A DNA stretch of 20,258 nt from contig DDKQ01000074.1 of assembly GCA_002339355.1 (NCBI GenBank), forward strand, positions 3,729-23,986. The letters are read 5' to 3'. Both the position numbers and the translations under genes were made by a program. Positions 1-6,969 of the stretch are shown piece by piece (position 1 is the first letter of the stretch; each line of letters opens with the position of its first letter). This DNA is from Candidatus Subteraquimicrobium carltonvillense (lineage in GTDB: Bacteria; Actinomycetota; Aquicultoria; Subteraquimicrobiales; Subteraquimicrobiaceae). The notes under the pieces were generated by a model that was not told where the DNA came from, did no database searches, and saw only the letters and a list, made by a program, of their open reading frames with translations.

Positions 1-91
1 TGATGAAGAAGGTATAATCTTTATCCTGTACCTCATCAAGAAGTTGGCCGAAGTGCACTCTGGCATCGTGAGCATCAATGGTTTTGCTCAT
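1..91 (-). CDS. Phd/YefM-family antitoxin, N-terminal part (runs off window)
   Basis: Reading leftward from ATG at 91, thirty codons stay open to the window edge. The peptide begins MSKTIDAHDARVHFGQLLDE and continues with a K-D-Y-T-F-F-I stretch, the usual beginning of a Phd/YefM antitoxin (DNA-binding N-terminal fold, 'I..x..AR..F..LLDEV'). A GGAG ribosome-binding site lies 7 bases upstream. Antitoxins of this family bind their own promoter and neutralise a RelE/ParE or Doc type toxin, which would lie beyond the left edge. It is divergent from a second antitoxin gene at 298. The family call is fairly sure; the partner toxin is unseen. Confidence 0.72.
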   Translation of the reverse strand, partial: MSKTIDAHDARVHFGQLLDEVQDKDYTFFI

Positions 92-129
92 AGTTTTCTC
101 CTTCTTATTAATTGCTAACACCTCCTTTA

Positions 130-174
130 ATCAATTGATGCATTCATCATCTCATGGTTTATTTATTATGTCAA
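130..174 (-). promoter_or_regulatory. Promoter and palindromic operator of the leftward antitoxin gene
   Basis: On the minus strand a TTGACA box (169-174) is followed after 17 bases by GATGAT (146-151), a plausible sigma-70 promoter. Two palindromes lie at and just after the -10 box: TGATG-AATG-CATCA (136-149) and the perfect 10-mer ATCAATTGAT (130-139). Phd/YefM antitoxins typically repress their own promoter through such sites. Downstream of them a strong AAAGGAGGTG (119-128) is followed by a second ribosome-binding site next to the ATG at 91. Confidence 0.5.
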
Positions 175-236
175 TACTTGGAATGGTATGAAGAAATTTA
201 CCAAAAGAACAGATTATTATTAATGGAGAATTTAGA

Positions 237-278
237 TTGACAAATCTACATTTATAATGTACATTTTAAATGCACATT
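237..278 (+). promoter_or_regulatory. Promoter and palindromic operator of the rightward toxin-antitoxin operon
   Basis: TTGACA (237-242) is followed after 17 bases by TACATT (260-265). A perfect TATAAT also occurs at 253-258 but has no good -35 at 17 bases. The segment is full of inverted repeats on the same half-site: TACATT-TAT-AATGTA (247-261), AATGTACATT (256-265, a perfect palindrome) and AATGCACATT (269-278, one mismatch). Their overlap with the -10 box is what is expected for autorepression by the antitoxin encoded just downstream. Confidence 0.55.
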
Positions 279-297
279 TTAATTGAGGTGAAGGCTC

Positions 298-549
298 GTG
301 CCCAAAATTGTTAAAGCGACGACACTACGTGACCATCTAGCTGACGTATTGAAAGAAATTTCTAAAGGTAAGGACTATTTTATCGTAACTAAAAAAGGGC
401 GCCCTGTATCTGCCCTGGTAAATCTGGATTTCTTTGAGGATCTTTTGGCTGCTACCAATCCAGAATATCTGAAGAGCATCAAAGAAGCCCGAGCCGATTA
501 TAAAGCTGGGCGTATTTTTAGCCACGAAGAGATATTCGGGGAGCTATAG
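298..549 (+). CDS. Phd/YefM-family antitoxin
   Basis: An 83-residue protein starting at GTG (298) with GAGGTG seven bases upstream. The first half (residues about 3-50, 'IVKATTLRDHLADVLKEI', then 'YFIVTKKGRPVSALVNLDFFEDL') is the dimeric DNA-binding fold of Phd/YefM antitoxins. The charged C-terminal tail (about 55-83) is the part that normally wraps the toxin. It would neutralise the downstream RelE/ParE-type toxin and repress the operon through the palindromes at 247-278. Its stop codon shares one base with the toxin's GTG start (TAGTG), so translation is coupled. Confidence 0.88.
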   Translation: MPKIVKATTLRDHLADVLKEISKGKDYFIVTKKGRPVSALVNLDFFEDLLAATNPEYLKSIKEARADYKAGRIFSHEEIFGEL

Positions 550-800
550 TGCCCTACCGGCTGGTCTACACCAATAGGGCTGCTAATGACATTGAGAAAC
601 TTGATATAGTTGCCAGGCGTCGTTTAAAGAAAGCTCTCGAAAAGCTAGCCTCCTCACCATTGGATTATTCTACAAAATTAATCGATCCCAAAATCGGCGA
701 ATACCGGTTTAGAATCGGCGATTATAGAGTGATTTTTGATCTAATAGGTGAGGAGATTATTATTTTGAGAGTGGGTCATCGCCGCGAAATTTACCGCTAA
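549..800 (+). CDS. RelE/ParE-family toxin
   Basis: An 83-residue basic protein from GTG 549. It has the RelE/ParE layout: an N-terminal beta strand ('YRLVYTNRAANDIEKL'), two helices, then the strand-rich end with 'GEYRFRIGDYRVIFDL' and 'ILRVGHRREIY', characteristic of RelE/YoeB-type ribosome-dependent mRNA interferases and of ParE gyrase poisons. Which activity applies cannot be told from sequence; the arginines near the C-terminus favour a RelE-type RNase. It is coupled to the antitoxin by a one-base overlap. The stop codon overlaps tail-to-tail with the stop of the broken acetyltransferase gene (797). Confidence 0.88.
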   Translation: MPYRLVYTNRAANDIEKLDIVARRRLKKALEKLASSPLDYSTKLIDPKIGEYRFRIGDYRVIFDLIGEEIIILRVGHRREIYR

Positions 801-1267
801 GCGTACAGGATCATGCGGACCCAGATTCCCCACTGGTAAAGTTTTATGAATCCCATTCTCTCGTATATCTTTATCGCCCTGTCATTCCTCTCACCGACCC
901 AGAGGGTGATCCTCTTTCTCCCCCTCGATTTTAAATAGTCCAGGGCTTTCTCTATCAGGGTTTTGCCTATGTCCTTTTTCTGATACCCCTTATCCACAGC
1001 CAACTCATGAATCTCGCCCACTAGATCCTCCTGCCAGTCGTACCACCTAGAATGTACAGCGATGAAACCCACGGTCTTCCCACCCCATTCCGCCACGAAA
1101 AACCCTTAAGGATCGCCTTTAAGCAGCCACTTCAAATATCTTTTAACTTCACGGCGATTGGGGTAAGCATACTCCAGAAAATCGCTGTAAGCTGAGATAT
1201 AGATTCGTATAAGCTCGGGGGTCATTTGCCTGAACTTTTCCTCAGATAACCTCTCTATTTTTACCAT
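797..1267 (-). pseudogene. GNAT-family N-acetyltransferase interrupted by one in-frame TAA
   Basis: Two open stretches in the same reading frame (down to 1109, and 1105 to 797) are separated only by TAA at 1106-1108. Joined, they give one GNAT acetyltransferase of about 156 residues: N-terminal 'MVKIERLSEEKFRQMTPELI', then 'LLKGDP-stop-GFFVAEWGGK', 'IHELAVDKGYQKKDIGKTL' (acetyl-CoA loop, Q..DIG in place of Q..GIG) and 'LWVGERNDRAIKIYERMGF'. The family normally has a coding residue at the stop position; GAA to TAA is the simplest change. The start is uncertain: the frame stays open to 1420, with ATG also at 1336 and 1348, and no site has a good ribosome-binding sequence. From memory the protein resembles Thermococcales GNATs. 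The rest of the frame is intact, so the mutation is recent, a read error, or (less likely) recoding. Confidence 0.8.
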
Positions 1268-1453
1268 CACTGTCAATTTATTTTCGTTCTGAGCCCTCTT
1301 TTCCTTCAAAAACAACCTCTTTAATCCATCCCCCATAAACTTAAACATCAGCTCACTTGCCTGAGGTTGCAAAAAGGAGTATAAAAAGGAAGGCAAGAAG
1401 AAACTAGGAATGCCTCTCATTATAGTAACTTATATAGGATAGAAACCAAGGCC

Positions 1454-1918
1454 ATGAAGTGTCCCTTTTGTGGTTATTTAGAGACAAAGGTGATAGATTC
1501 AAGAGCCACCGAAGCCGGTGATGCCATCAGGCGAAGAAGAGAGTGCCTCGAGTGCCAGCGGAGATTTACCACCTATGAGAGGCAGGAAGAAATCCCCTTA
1601 ATGGTCATCAAGAAAAATGGTCAGCGTGAGCCCTTCGATAGAGCCAAACTCTTAAAAGGCTTGCAAAGGGCCACGGTGAAGAGGGAGATTACTCTCTCAC
1701 AGTTGGAAAATATCGTCACCGATATCGAGAGTGAACTCCGCAATCAATTCAAATATGAGGTACCATCGAAGGAAATCGGCGAAATGGCCTTGAAGAGATT
1801 GAGAGAAATAGATAAGGTGGCTTATGTGCGCTTCGCTTCCGTTTATCGAGAGTTTAAGGATATAGACGAATTCACCGCAGAGCTGGCCAAGCTCCACAGA
1901 AATCTGGATAAAAAGTAG
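1454..1918 (+). CDS. nrdR: Transcriptional repressor NrdR
   Basis: A 154-residue protein of the normal NrdR length. It has the N-terminal zinc ribbon with Cys3, Cys6, Cys31 and Cys34 (CPFC...CLEC), the signature around 'RRRRECLECQRRFTTYE', and an ATP-cone from about residue 49 to 139 ('VIKKNGQREPFDRAKL'). NrdR senses ATP/dATP and represses ribonucleotide reductase genes. No ribonucleotide reductase gene lies in the window, so it acts elsewhere. The start is ATG 1454. The gene is alone on its strand; the convergent prepilin gene ends one base after it. Confidence 0.97.
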   Translation: MKCPFCGYLETKVIDSRATEAGDAIRRRRECLECQRRFTTYERQEEIPLMVIKKNGQREPFDRAKLLKGLQRATVKREITLSQLENIVTDIESELRNQFKYEVPSKEIGEMALKRLREIDKVAYVRFASVYREFKDIDEFTAELAKLHRNLDKK

Positions 1919-1919
1919 A

Positions 1920-2435
1920 TTAGTTCCTCAGCTTCACCCTGGATATCAGCGAAATACTGCAAGCGGGATCGGAAGAGCGAGTGACGGTGAGGGATATTTT
2001 GACCGCCTCGACTGAACTGGGTGTCCAGGTTTGGTTGTTGTTCGAATCGTAATAACTCAGTTGGAAGGAGCTCACGTCCTCTAGTTTAACCACGCCTCCG
2101 GAGTAACTTGCACCTTCGGTGCGCATGAGATTCGTGCCCGATAAATAATATCGAACTATAACATCGCTGGTATTTTTGAAAGCTATCCTGCCCGATTGAG
2201 CATCGGCAACCTGTGCAGCACCTCTTATTTCGTTGCTCATATCATCCAAAGCTTTCTGCGATTCTCTTTGAATATCCCATTGGGTCCTGGTTAACTTCTC
2301 GGTCTGGGTACCGCTGTAAAATAGGGCATAGATGGAGAATATCACCAAAAACATTATTGCGGAACCTATCACCAGTTCCGCAATGGTGCTTAAGCCAGAC
2401 TTCCTCTTAAGTATCCTTAAGATGCTTCCACCCAT
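1920..2435 (-). CDS. Type IV pilin / pseudopilin-like protein (PilW/PulJ-like)
   Basis: A 171-residue protein with a prepilin-like N-terminus: basic leader 'ILRILKRKSG', then L-S-T-I-A-E-L-V-I-G and a hydrophobic helix to about residue 44. The conserved glutamate falls at +6 after the glycine instead of the usual +5. The rest ('TRTQWDIQRESQKALDDMSNEIRGAAQV') resembles the helix and globular head of PilW/PulJ-type minor pilins. It should be processed by a prepilin peptidase and assembled in a pilus or secretion pseudopilus. Last gene of the minus-strand cluster, three bases after the preceding pilin gene. No pilus motor or peptidase gene is in the window. Confidence 0.75.
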   Translation of the reverse strand: MGGSILRILKRKSGLSTIAELVIGSAIMFLVIFSIYALFYSGTQTEKLTRTQWDIQRESQKALDDMSNEIRGAAQVADAQSGRIAFKNTSDVIVRYYLSGTNLMRTEGASYSGGVVKLEDVSSFQLSYYDSNNNQTWTPSSVEAVKISLTVTRSSDPACSISLISRVKLRN

Positions 2436-2438
2436 GAA

Positions 2439-2822
2439 TTAAACTCCCCCATCCCGCAAGATATAGAAGGTATAGGAGGCAAGAGGTGCCCTGCCATCCT
2501 TGGGGTGTTCATAAACGTAAATCTTTACGGTATTCATCCCCACCTCTGGGCTGTCCACAGTAACTACTCTCTCAATGCCAAATTGCGGAGCTTCGCTGAG
2601 TTGATGATAGGATACCGTTGTAGCCGAGGCACCAAGGGATTTGACCTCCTCTGCCTCCTTTCGGGCTAAACTTGCCGCAATGACCCTGAATTTTGCCTTA
2701 GAACTCGTCTCCGAACTGAAAATGAAAGCAGGGAGGACCATAGCCGCGATGAGTAATATTAGGGCTACGGCTATTACGACCTCGCTAATTGAAAATCCAT
2801 CTCCGTTTTTAAGCCCAGCCAT
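2439..2822 (-). CDS. Type IV prepilin-like minor pilin (PilV/PulI-like)
   Basis: A 127-residue protein with a clear class III N-terminus: short leader 'MAGLKNGDG', cleavage after Gly, F-S-I-S-E with glutamate at +5, then the hydrophobic helix 'VVIAVALILLIAAMVLPAF'. The helix continues into an amphipathic stretch ('KAKFRVIAASLARKEAEEVK') and a small beta-rich head. It is a minor pilin of a type IV pilus or type II-like system. It lies 13 bases downstream of the PilX-like gene and 3 bases upstream of the next pilin gene, so the three form one transcript. Confidence 0.82.
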   Translation of the reverse strand: MAGLKNGDGFSISEVVIAVALILLIAAMVLPAFIFSSETSSKAKFRVIAASLARKEAEEVKSLGASATTVSYHQLSEAPQFGIERVVTVDSPEVGMNTVKIYVYEHPKDGRAPLASYTFYILRDGGV

Positions 2823-2835
2823 GAATTTCCTCCCC

Positions 2836-4035
2836 TTACAGCTCCTTCCAGGAAACTACCCGATAGTTGGTACCGGGCAAAACTGGCGAATTCGACCTCA
2901 AATCCGTATCATATGTGAAAGTTGGATTTCCTGAGAGGCGGACATGCTCGGCGGCTACAGCTCCAAATAATTCGGGATTACCCGAAATCGCCAAGGTGCC
3001 ATTGGGTGCATAGAGGACCCCGCCGAGCTCTGGATTCCCGGAAATGGTTATGGCATTGTCACTTGCCAGACTGATGAAGGCCAGCTTATTGGTACTACCC
3101 GGTGTGTAGGTGGAATTTCCAGAAAGCGAAAACCTGCCTTCAGCGACGATGGTGCCATCCCCCGTGCTCCCATTCCCCGAAATTTGCACCTCGCCGGTGA
3201 CATAAACCACTCCTCTTATCTCGACCTGGGCATTGCCGCTGACCCTCAAATTTCCGTGAATTACTCCCTGCACCACATAGGTACCACGACCACTGATATT
3301 CACATCACCCCATGTTTCTCCATTCACCAGCGCCTGATTGTAAAAACTTTCGGCATCTACCGCGGGGAAGTCCACCGGACTTACTCCAGTTTGAGTCCCT
3401 TGAGTAAAAGTGGGTCTACCGGAAATGATGATCTCCCCCGTAGCCGTGGCCAAACCGTCTATTTCGGGATTTCCACTTATCCTAATGTTTCCGTTTGCAT
3501 GTATGTTCCCCATGTGGTCCAAGGGAGCGGAATCGGTTTTAACGTTTCCGGATATATCTAAATTGAAATTGGAAGCAATTGCATAATTGAAAATCTGCGG
3601 GAGTTGCTTCCTGGCTGTGACCTCTACAGTTCTTGTGACCCAACCTGACCCCTGCGGAACTTTTACCATTCCCTTGGAGGTGATGGTCACCTCATTCTCG
3701 CCGGGTCCATCCACAACCTTCATGGTGTACTTGGATTTGCCGCTCTCCAGCCAATACTCCACGGTGCCATCGGGTCGCCAGGGAGTCGAATCATCCGCAT
3801 GTCCACCCAGAGCCGAGGAGGTATTGAGATTCCACAACGCATAATTGATTCCCGATTCAGCTACGTATAGGGCATTGGTTTGACTCTTTTTAAATTGAGC
3901 AATTTCTAAGCCATTCACCGTTAAACCAATGGTGCCCGTGAGGAAAACCGTGAGTACGGCAAGGACCATTAAGGTGGTAAAGATAGCTACATAGCCCCCT
4001 TCTTTTTTCAGAACGCTTGTAACCCTGTTGTACAT
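2836..4035 (-). CDS. PilX-like pilus assembly protein with SGN-repeat beta-solenoid domain
   Basis: A 399-residue protein. Residues about 12-70 have the PilX N-terminal form: 'GGYVAIFTTLMVLAVLTVFL' membrane helix and a following helix ending 'ALYVAESGINYALWNL'. Residues about 150-380 hold ten copies of a hydrophobic-S-G-(N/R) motif at irregular spacing, which suggests a right-handed beta-helix like the polymer-forming domains of bactofilins. 'FNYAIASNFNLDISGN' at the start of this part fits proteins annotated as PilX-like with a C-terminal solenoid of unknown function. A GGAGG site precedes the ATG. It probably sits at the cell surface with the two minor pilins encoded downstream. Confidence 0.75.
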   Translation of the reverse strand: MYNRVTSVLKKEGGYVAIFTTLMVLAVLTVFLTGTIGLTVNGLEIAQFKKSQTNALYVAESGINYALWNLNTSSALGGHADDSTPWRPDGTVEYWLESGKSKYTMKVVDGPGENEVTITSKGMVKVPQGSGWVTRTVEVTARKQLPQIFNYAIASNFNLDISGNVKTDSAPLDHMGNIHANGNIRISGNPEIDGLATATGEIIISGRPTFTQGTQTGVSPVDFPAVDAESFYNQALVNGETWGDVNISGRGTYVVQGVIHGNLRVSGNAQVEIRGVVYVTGEVQISGNGSTGDGTIVAEGRFSLSGNSTYTPGSTNKLAFISLASDNAITISGNPELGGVLYAPNGTLAISGNPELFGAVAAEHVRLSGNPTFTYDTDLRSNSPVLPGTNYRVVSWKEL

Positions 4036-4115
4036 CCTTTGCCTCCAAAACTTAAGCTTCCCTATTTACTTTATCGGCACCCCTTGCCCACTTCATTATA
4101 GATTTGGAGTGGAAC

Positions 4116-5519
4116 TCACCTTTCGCGTTTAACTCCTTGCGCTTTTATTAAGGTTCGCTCCAAGGAAAACTTCCTCTTAACTCCGGAAATTTCCAGGAAA
4201 TCGAGGGCTATGAGTCTTGGAGGCTTTAGCTGTATGTGAAGCAGATATAGGGAATAGGGGATATCCTCTTCAACCCGGAAGGTTCTCAAACCCGCAGCTC
4301 CCGTGGTTCCAGCATTAATGAGAACCGTTCCCTTAATCTTTTTGACGCTTGGCACATGAGTATGACCGCACAAGATAATGGGTACAGCTCCCATGGCTTC
4401 CTTTGCCATCCTCTGATCGTGAACCGCCAAAATCAAGGGTTTGTGCATGGACTTTATTCCCCGAGCCAATTCTCGGGCAATCTTCTTCATCGCTCCGTTG
4501 GAGGCAGGTGCCATCCGAACCGAATTTGAGGCTGGATCGGCGAAACCAAGCAACTTAATCCCCCCGATGGTCACCGGTTCACCCTCCAAAACCCTGATAT
4601 TTTCAATTCTTTTGAGCTCGGCGATTACCTCAGGGGAATCATGATTTCCTGCAATATAGATATAGGGCAAAGGAATTCTTTTTATGCCTTTGGTCAACTC
4701 GATTTCCAAAGGGCTTCCAAAGTCCGTGATATCGCCAGTATCGATGATGAAGTTGACTCTAAAATCCTTCGCTACCCGCTCAACCAGATCCACAGCCGCC
4801 GGGTTGTTGTGGATATCTGAGATGTGTAGGACTCTTATCGTCTCCTTATCGAGCTCTACGGGTCCCCATGCTTCCACCCTTGAATAAAATTTGTGAAGGT
4901 TTGTCGCGATTAATCGGATTTCCTTTCGAAAAATCTCGATGGCGCTCAGTTTTTCCTCCACTCGACCAACGATCCACGGGGCTGCCACGAGTGCGCCCGT
5001 GAACCGAGGCCGTTGCCTCAATGCATCTGCATCAAAAGTTCCATAAGTGGTTCCAACGAGCAGCAAAGCGAGACATAAACCTATTAGAATGCCCTTGAGG
5101 ACTGAAATCAGGCTTCGTTTGGGAAGAAAAAGTGTACCCACCGCCGCTCCCAGAGCTGCGAAAAGGAAGAGTCTAAATATGAAATTCCAAATGATTGCAC
5201 GCGCTCTCTTCTCGAATTTTCGCAGCAGCACCCCTGATCTAAGGTCTCCCATGGCTATGTCCTTGAGCTTTGGTAGGTCGATCCTGACCAACTTAACTCT
5301 GAGTTCCAATGGTGAGAGGTGAGTTTGGGCTTTTACCTCACCCAATGGGGGAATGGAAATGGAAGTCAAACCTTCGAGGGAGGGTTTGACGCTCAGTTCG
5401 ATCTCAAATCCATTTAAATCGTAAGAGGCTGGACCCAAAAGGGTTATGGACAATAAACTGAAGAGGCAGGTACAGAGGATGAGTAAGACGGTCTGTTTAG
5501 AAATCATGAATCGCTTCAC
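4116..5519 (-). CDS. Membrane-anchored metallophosphoesterase (calcineurin-like)
   Basis: A 467-residue protein. Residues 8-29 form a signal-anchor helix, about 30-95 a predicted extracytoplasmic beta-rich part, about 108-160 two further membrane helices. From about residue 228 comes a calcineurin-type phosphoesterase with all metal-site motifs: DIHNN (235-239), GDITD (262-266), GNHD (291-294), HD (367-368) and GHTH (385-388). It hydrolyses an unknown phosphodiester or phosphomonoester. It starts at GTG 5519 or ATG 5507; no strong ribosome-binding site is seen. It lies 80 bases upstream of the pilX-like gene on the same strand, possibly the same operon. A Ser/Thr phosphatase, nucleotidase or phospholipid-headgroup hydrolase are all possible. 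Confidence 0.85.
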   Translation of the reverse strand: MKRFMISKQTVLLILCTCLFSLLSITLLGPASYDLNGFEIELSVKPSLEGLTSISIPPLGEVKAQTHLSPLELRVKLVRIDLPKLKDIAMGDLRSGVLLRKFEKRARAIIWNFIFRLFLFAALGAAVGTLFLPKRSLISVLKGILIGLCLALLLVGTTYGTFDADALRQRPRFTGALVAAPWIVGRVEEKLSAIEIFRKEIRLIATNLHKFYSRVEAWGPVELDKETIRVLHISDIHNNPAAVDLVERVAKDFRVNFIIDTGDITDFGSPLEIELTKGIKRIPLPYIYIAGNHDSPEVIAELKRIENIRVLEGEPVTIGGIKLLGFADPASNSVRMAPASNGAMKKIARELARGIKSMHKPLILAVHDQRMAKEAMGAVPIILCGHTHVPSVKKIKGTVLINAGTTGAAGLRTFRVEEDIPYSLYLLHIQLKPPRLIALDFLEISGVKRKFSLERTLIKAQGVKRER

Positions 5520-5719
5520 GTTTCATATAAGACTATTAACGAGTAGGTTTGCTTTTATACATTCGAGGGAGGGGTAAGTGCTTAAGAAAACCTGCCCGTA
5601 CGGGGCGGCGGCCGGAGTATTACTTTTGTTAAACTGAAACCAGGCCGACCGCGTGGGCTCACGAGCACTTCACCCCGACCATGGTGTTAACCCATCTTGT
5701 TAATAATACACCTAATCTT
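5520..5719. other. 200-base gap with a GC-rich, structure-prone core
   Basis: No gene was found here. The core (about 5590-5690) is much richer in GC than its flanks. It contains the perfect palindrome CCCGTACGGG (5592-5602 region), and GCGG-CCGG (about 5607-5614) can pair with CC-A-GG...CCGC (about 5640-5652) across an A/T-rich loop. No known riboswitch class was recognised on either strand, and there is no terminator-like T-run. It could be the leader of the metallophosphoesterase gene (minus strand), a small RNA or a decayed element. Confidence 0.35.
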
Positions 5720-6514
5720 TCAACTTTTTTTCTTGCTTTTCTGCCTTGAGGTTTGAATATCCTTCCACTTTTCCTGAGCTAAGGAAAAGCCCACGCTAAG
5801 CGCCAACTCGTGGAGTTTACCACTTTCCTTTGCCCTTTGGAGATGCTCTTCGCCTATAACTTCTCCTTTGGCTACGATGATCTGGTCCTGGTCATCTTTG
5901 ATCGTCATCCCGGCCATTTTGCCCAGGCAATATGCTTCTTCCTTTTCCCCGATGACTCTATCGATGCCCTTTTTTGTCTTCGCAGCGCTCTTGGCGAGAT
6001 GCTCAAAGGCCTCCTTTAACCCGAAAGACTCTTCTTGAACCTCATCCGAGACGATTACTGCATCCTCGCCCACGCTGACGAGCATGGTTGCCGGTATGCC
6101 ACTTCTTCCTCGGGTTATATCCTTAACCCAACCCCGGGTCACCTCCAGCTCCCTAAGGGCTCCGGAATCCGCGTGTATTATTACATCGCTTACCTCCCCC
6201 AACCTTGTGCCAGTTCTCGTTAAAACTGGGGTATTTAAAATTCCGAGCTTCTTTTCCAGCAAATTCCTGATCTCAGGAGCTTTTTTTGAGGAGATCAAAA
6301 CATCGCGATTTGGAAGTATCAGTGCATTCTCTCCGATGCTTTCAACCTTCTCATACAGGACAAACTTAACTCCCCCCAAGAGACCCTTAATCCCGATGGC
6401 AATTACTCGCAGACTTATTTTCTCCGGATCAAAAATCACATCTTTAACCTTGCCTATTTCTTTGCCTTCCTCCAAAACAATCACCGAGAGATCCAAAATA
6501 TCACTTACTCTCAT
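5720..6514 (-). CDS. Protein with two PRC-barrel domains
   Basis: A 264-residue protein. Residues 1 to about 72 ('MRVSDILDLSVIVLEEGKEI', then 'GKVKDVIFDPE') and about 90-160 ('LNTPVLTRTGTRLGEVSDVI') are two PRC-barrel folds, small beta barrels found in photosynthetic reaction centre H subunits, RimM and many sporulation (YlmC/YmxH-like) proteins. The C-terminal 100 residues are charged and probably helical, ending in a lysine-rich tail. No enzyme motif is seen; a binding or scaffold role is likely. It follows the YtxH gene by 40 bases and should be co-transcribed with it. Confidence 0.85.
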   Translation of the reverse strand: MRVSDILDLSVIVLEEGKEIGKVKDVIFDPEKISLRVIAIGIKGLLGGVKFVLYEKVESIGENALILPNRDVLISSKKAPEIRNLLEKKLGILNTPVLTRTGTRLGEVSDVIIHADSGALRELEVTRGWVKDITRGRSGIPATMLVSVGEDAVIVSDEVQEESFGLKEAFEHLAKSAAKTKKGIDRVIGEKEEAYCLGKMAGMTIKDDQDQIIVAKGEVIGEEHLQRAKESGKLHELALSVGFSLAQEKWKDIQTSRQKSKKKS

Positions 6515-6554
6515 CGATCACAGCCCTCTATGCTCATGCTCTTTAAAGGGAAAG

Positions 6555-6896
6555 TTACTCTTCCTTCTTGGCCTTTTTCTTCGCTTCCATCTTCTCCTTT
6601 ACCGTCTCTACCTGACTTTTTATTTTCTCCCTCGCTTCCTCAATTTTCTCCTTCAAACCTTCAGTTTTTTGACAGGCAGTCTCCTTGCCGGACTCGATGG
6701 CCTCTCGCAATTTTTCTTTCTGGACCTGATAAGCTTCCTTCCCCGTTTCCATGAGTTCTTCAGCTTTTGATTTCAGCTGCTCTCTGGTTTCCCTCCCGGG
6801 TCTGGGAGCGAAAAGTAAACCCGTTAGAACTCCAACGATTCCTCCGAAAATAAAACCTATGAGCCCCGCCAAAAATCCGCCACGCCTTTCGGCCAT
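6555..6896 (-). CDS. YtxH-domain small membrane protein
   Basis: A 113-residue protein with a glycine-rich membrane segment at residues 6-28 ('GGFLAGLIGFIFGGIVGVLT'), the 'LLFAPRPGRETREQLK' motif typical of YtxH proteins, and a long charged helix or coiled coil from about residue 38 to the lysine-rich end. YtxH proteins are linked to general stress responses in Gram-positive bacteria, but their mechanism is unknown. GGGGTGAGGA precedes the ATG. First gene of a two-gene unit with the PRC-barrel protein. Confidence 0.88.
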   Translation of the reverse strand: MAERRGGFLAGLIGFIFGGIVGVLTGLLFAPRPGRETREQLKSKAEELMETGKEAYQVQKEKLREAIESGKETACQKTEGLKEKIEEAREKIKSQVETVKEKMEAKKKAKKEE

Positions 6897-6940
6897 TCTT
6901 CCTCACCCCCCTCAAGAGTGTGCCTTTGTTTAACATCTTC

Positions 6941-6969
6941 ATTGTAGGAGAAACCCCTCCCCCTTTCAA
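6941..6969 (-). promoter_or_regulatory. Sigma-70-type promoter of the ytxH-like/PRC-barrel operon
   Basis: On the minus strand TTGAAA (6964-6969) is followed after exactly 17 bases by TACAAT (6941-6946). Transcription should start near 6934, about 38 bases before the YtxH start codon. The -35 box overlaps the stop codon of the upstream flavoprotein gene, so the two genes can be transcribed independently. Confidence 0.7.

Noticed and set aside
298..800. Mobile element or integron-type cassette around the toxin-antitoxin pair
   Set aside because: No transposase, integrase, terminal inverted repeats or attachment site could be found nearby.
3000..3600. CRISPR-like or DNA tandem repeat in the PilX-like gene
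   Set aside because: The recurrence is at protein level (SGN/SGR motif) with irregular spacing and variable bases; no conserved repeat-spacer pattern.
5520..5719. Possible riboswitch (c-di-GMP, c-di-AMP or cobalamin type) upstream of the metallophosphoesterase gene
   Set aside because: None of the conserved cores of these classes could be found on either strand; kept only as an unexplained structured stretch.
6084..6770. A 228-codon open frame on the plus strand antisense to the PRC-barrel and YtxH genes
   Set aside because: It is a shadow of two recognisable minus-strand genes; its product is serine/leucine/proline-rich with no family features.
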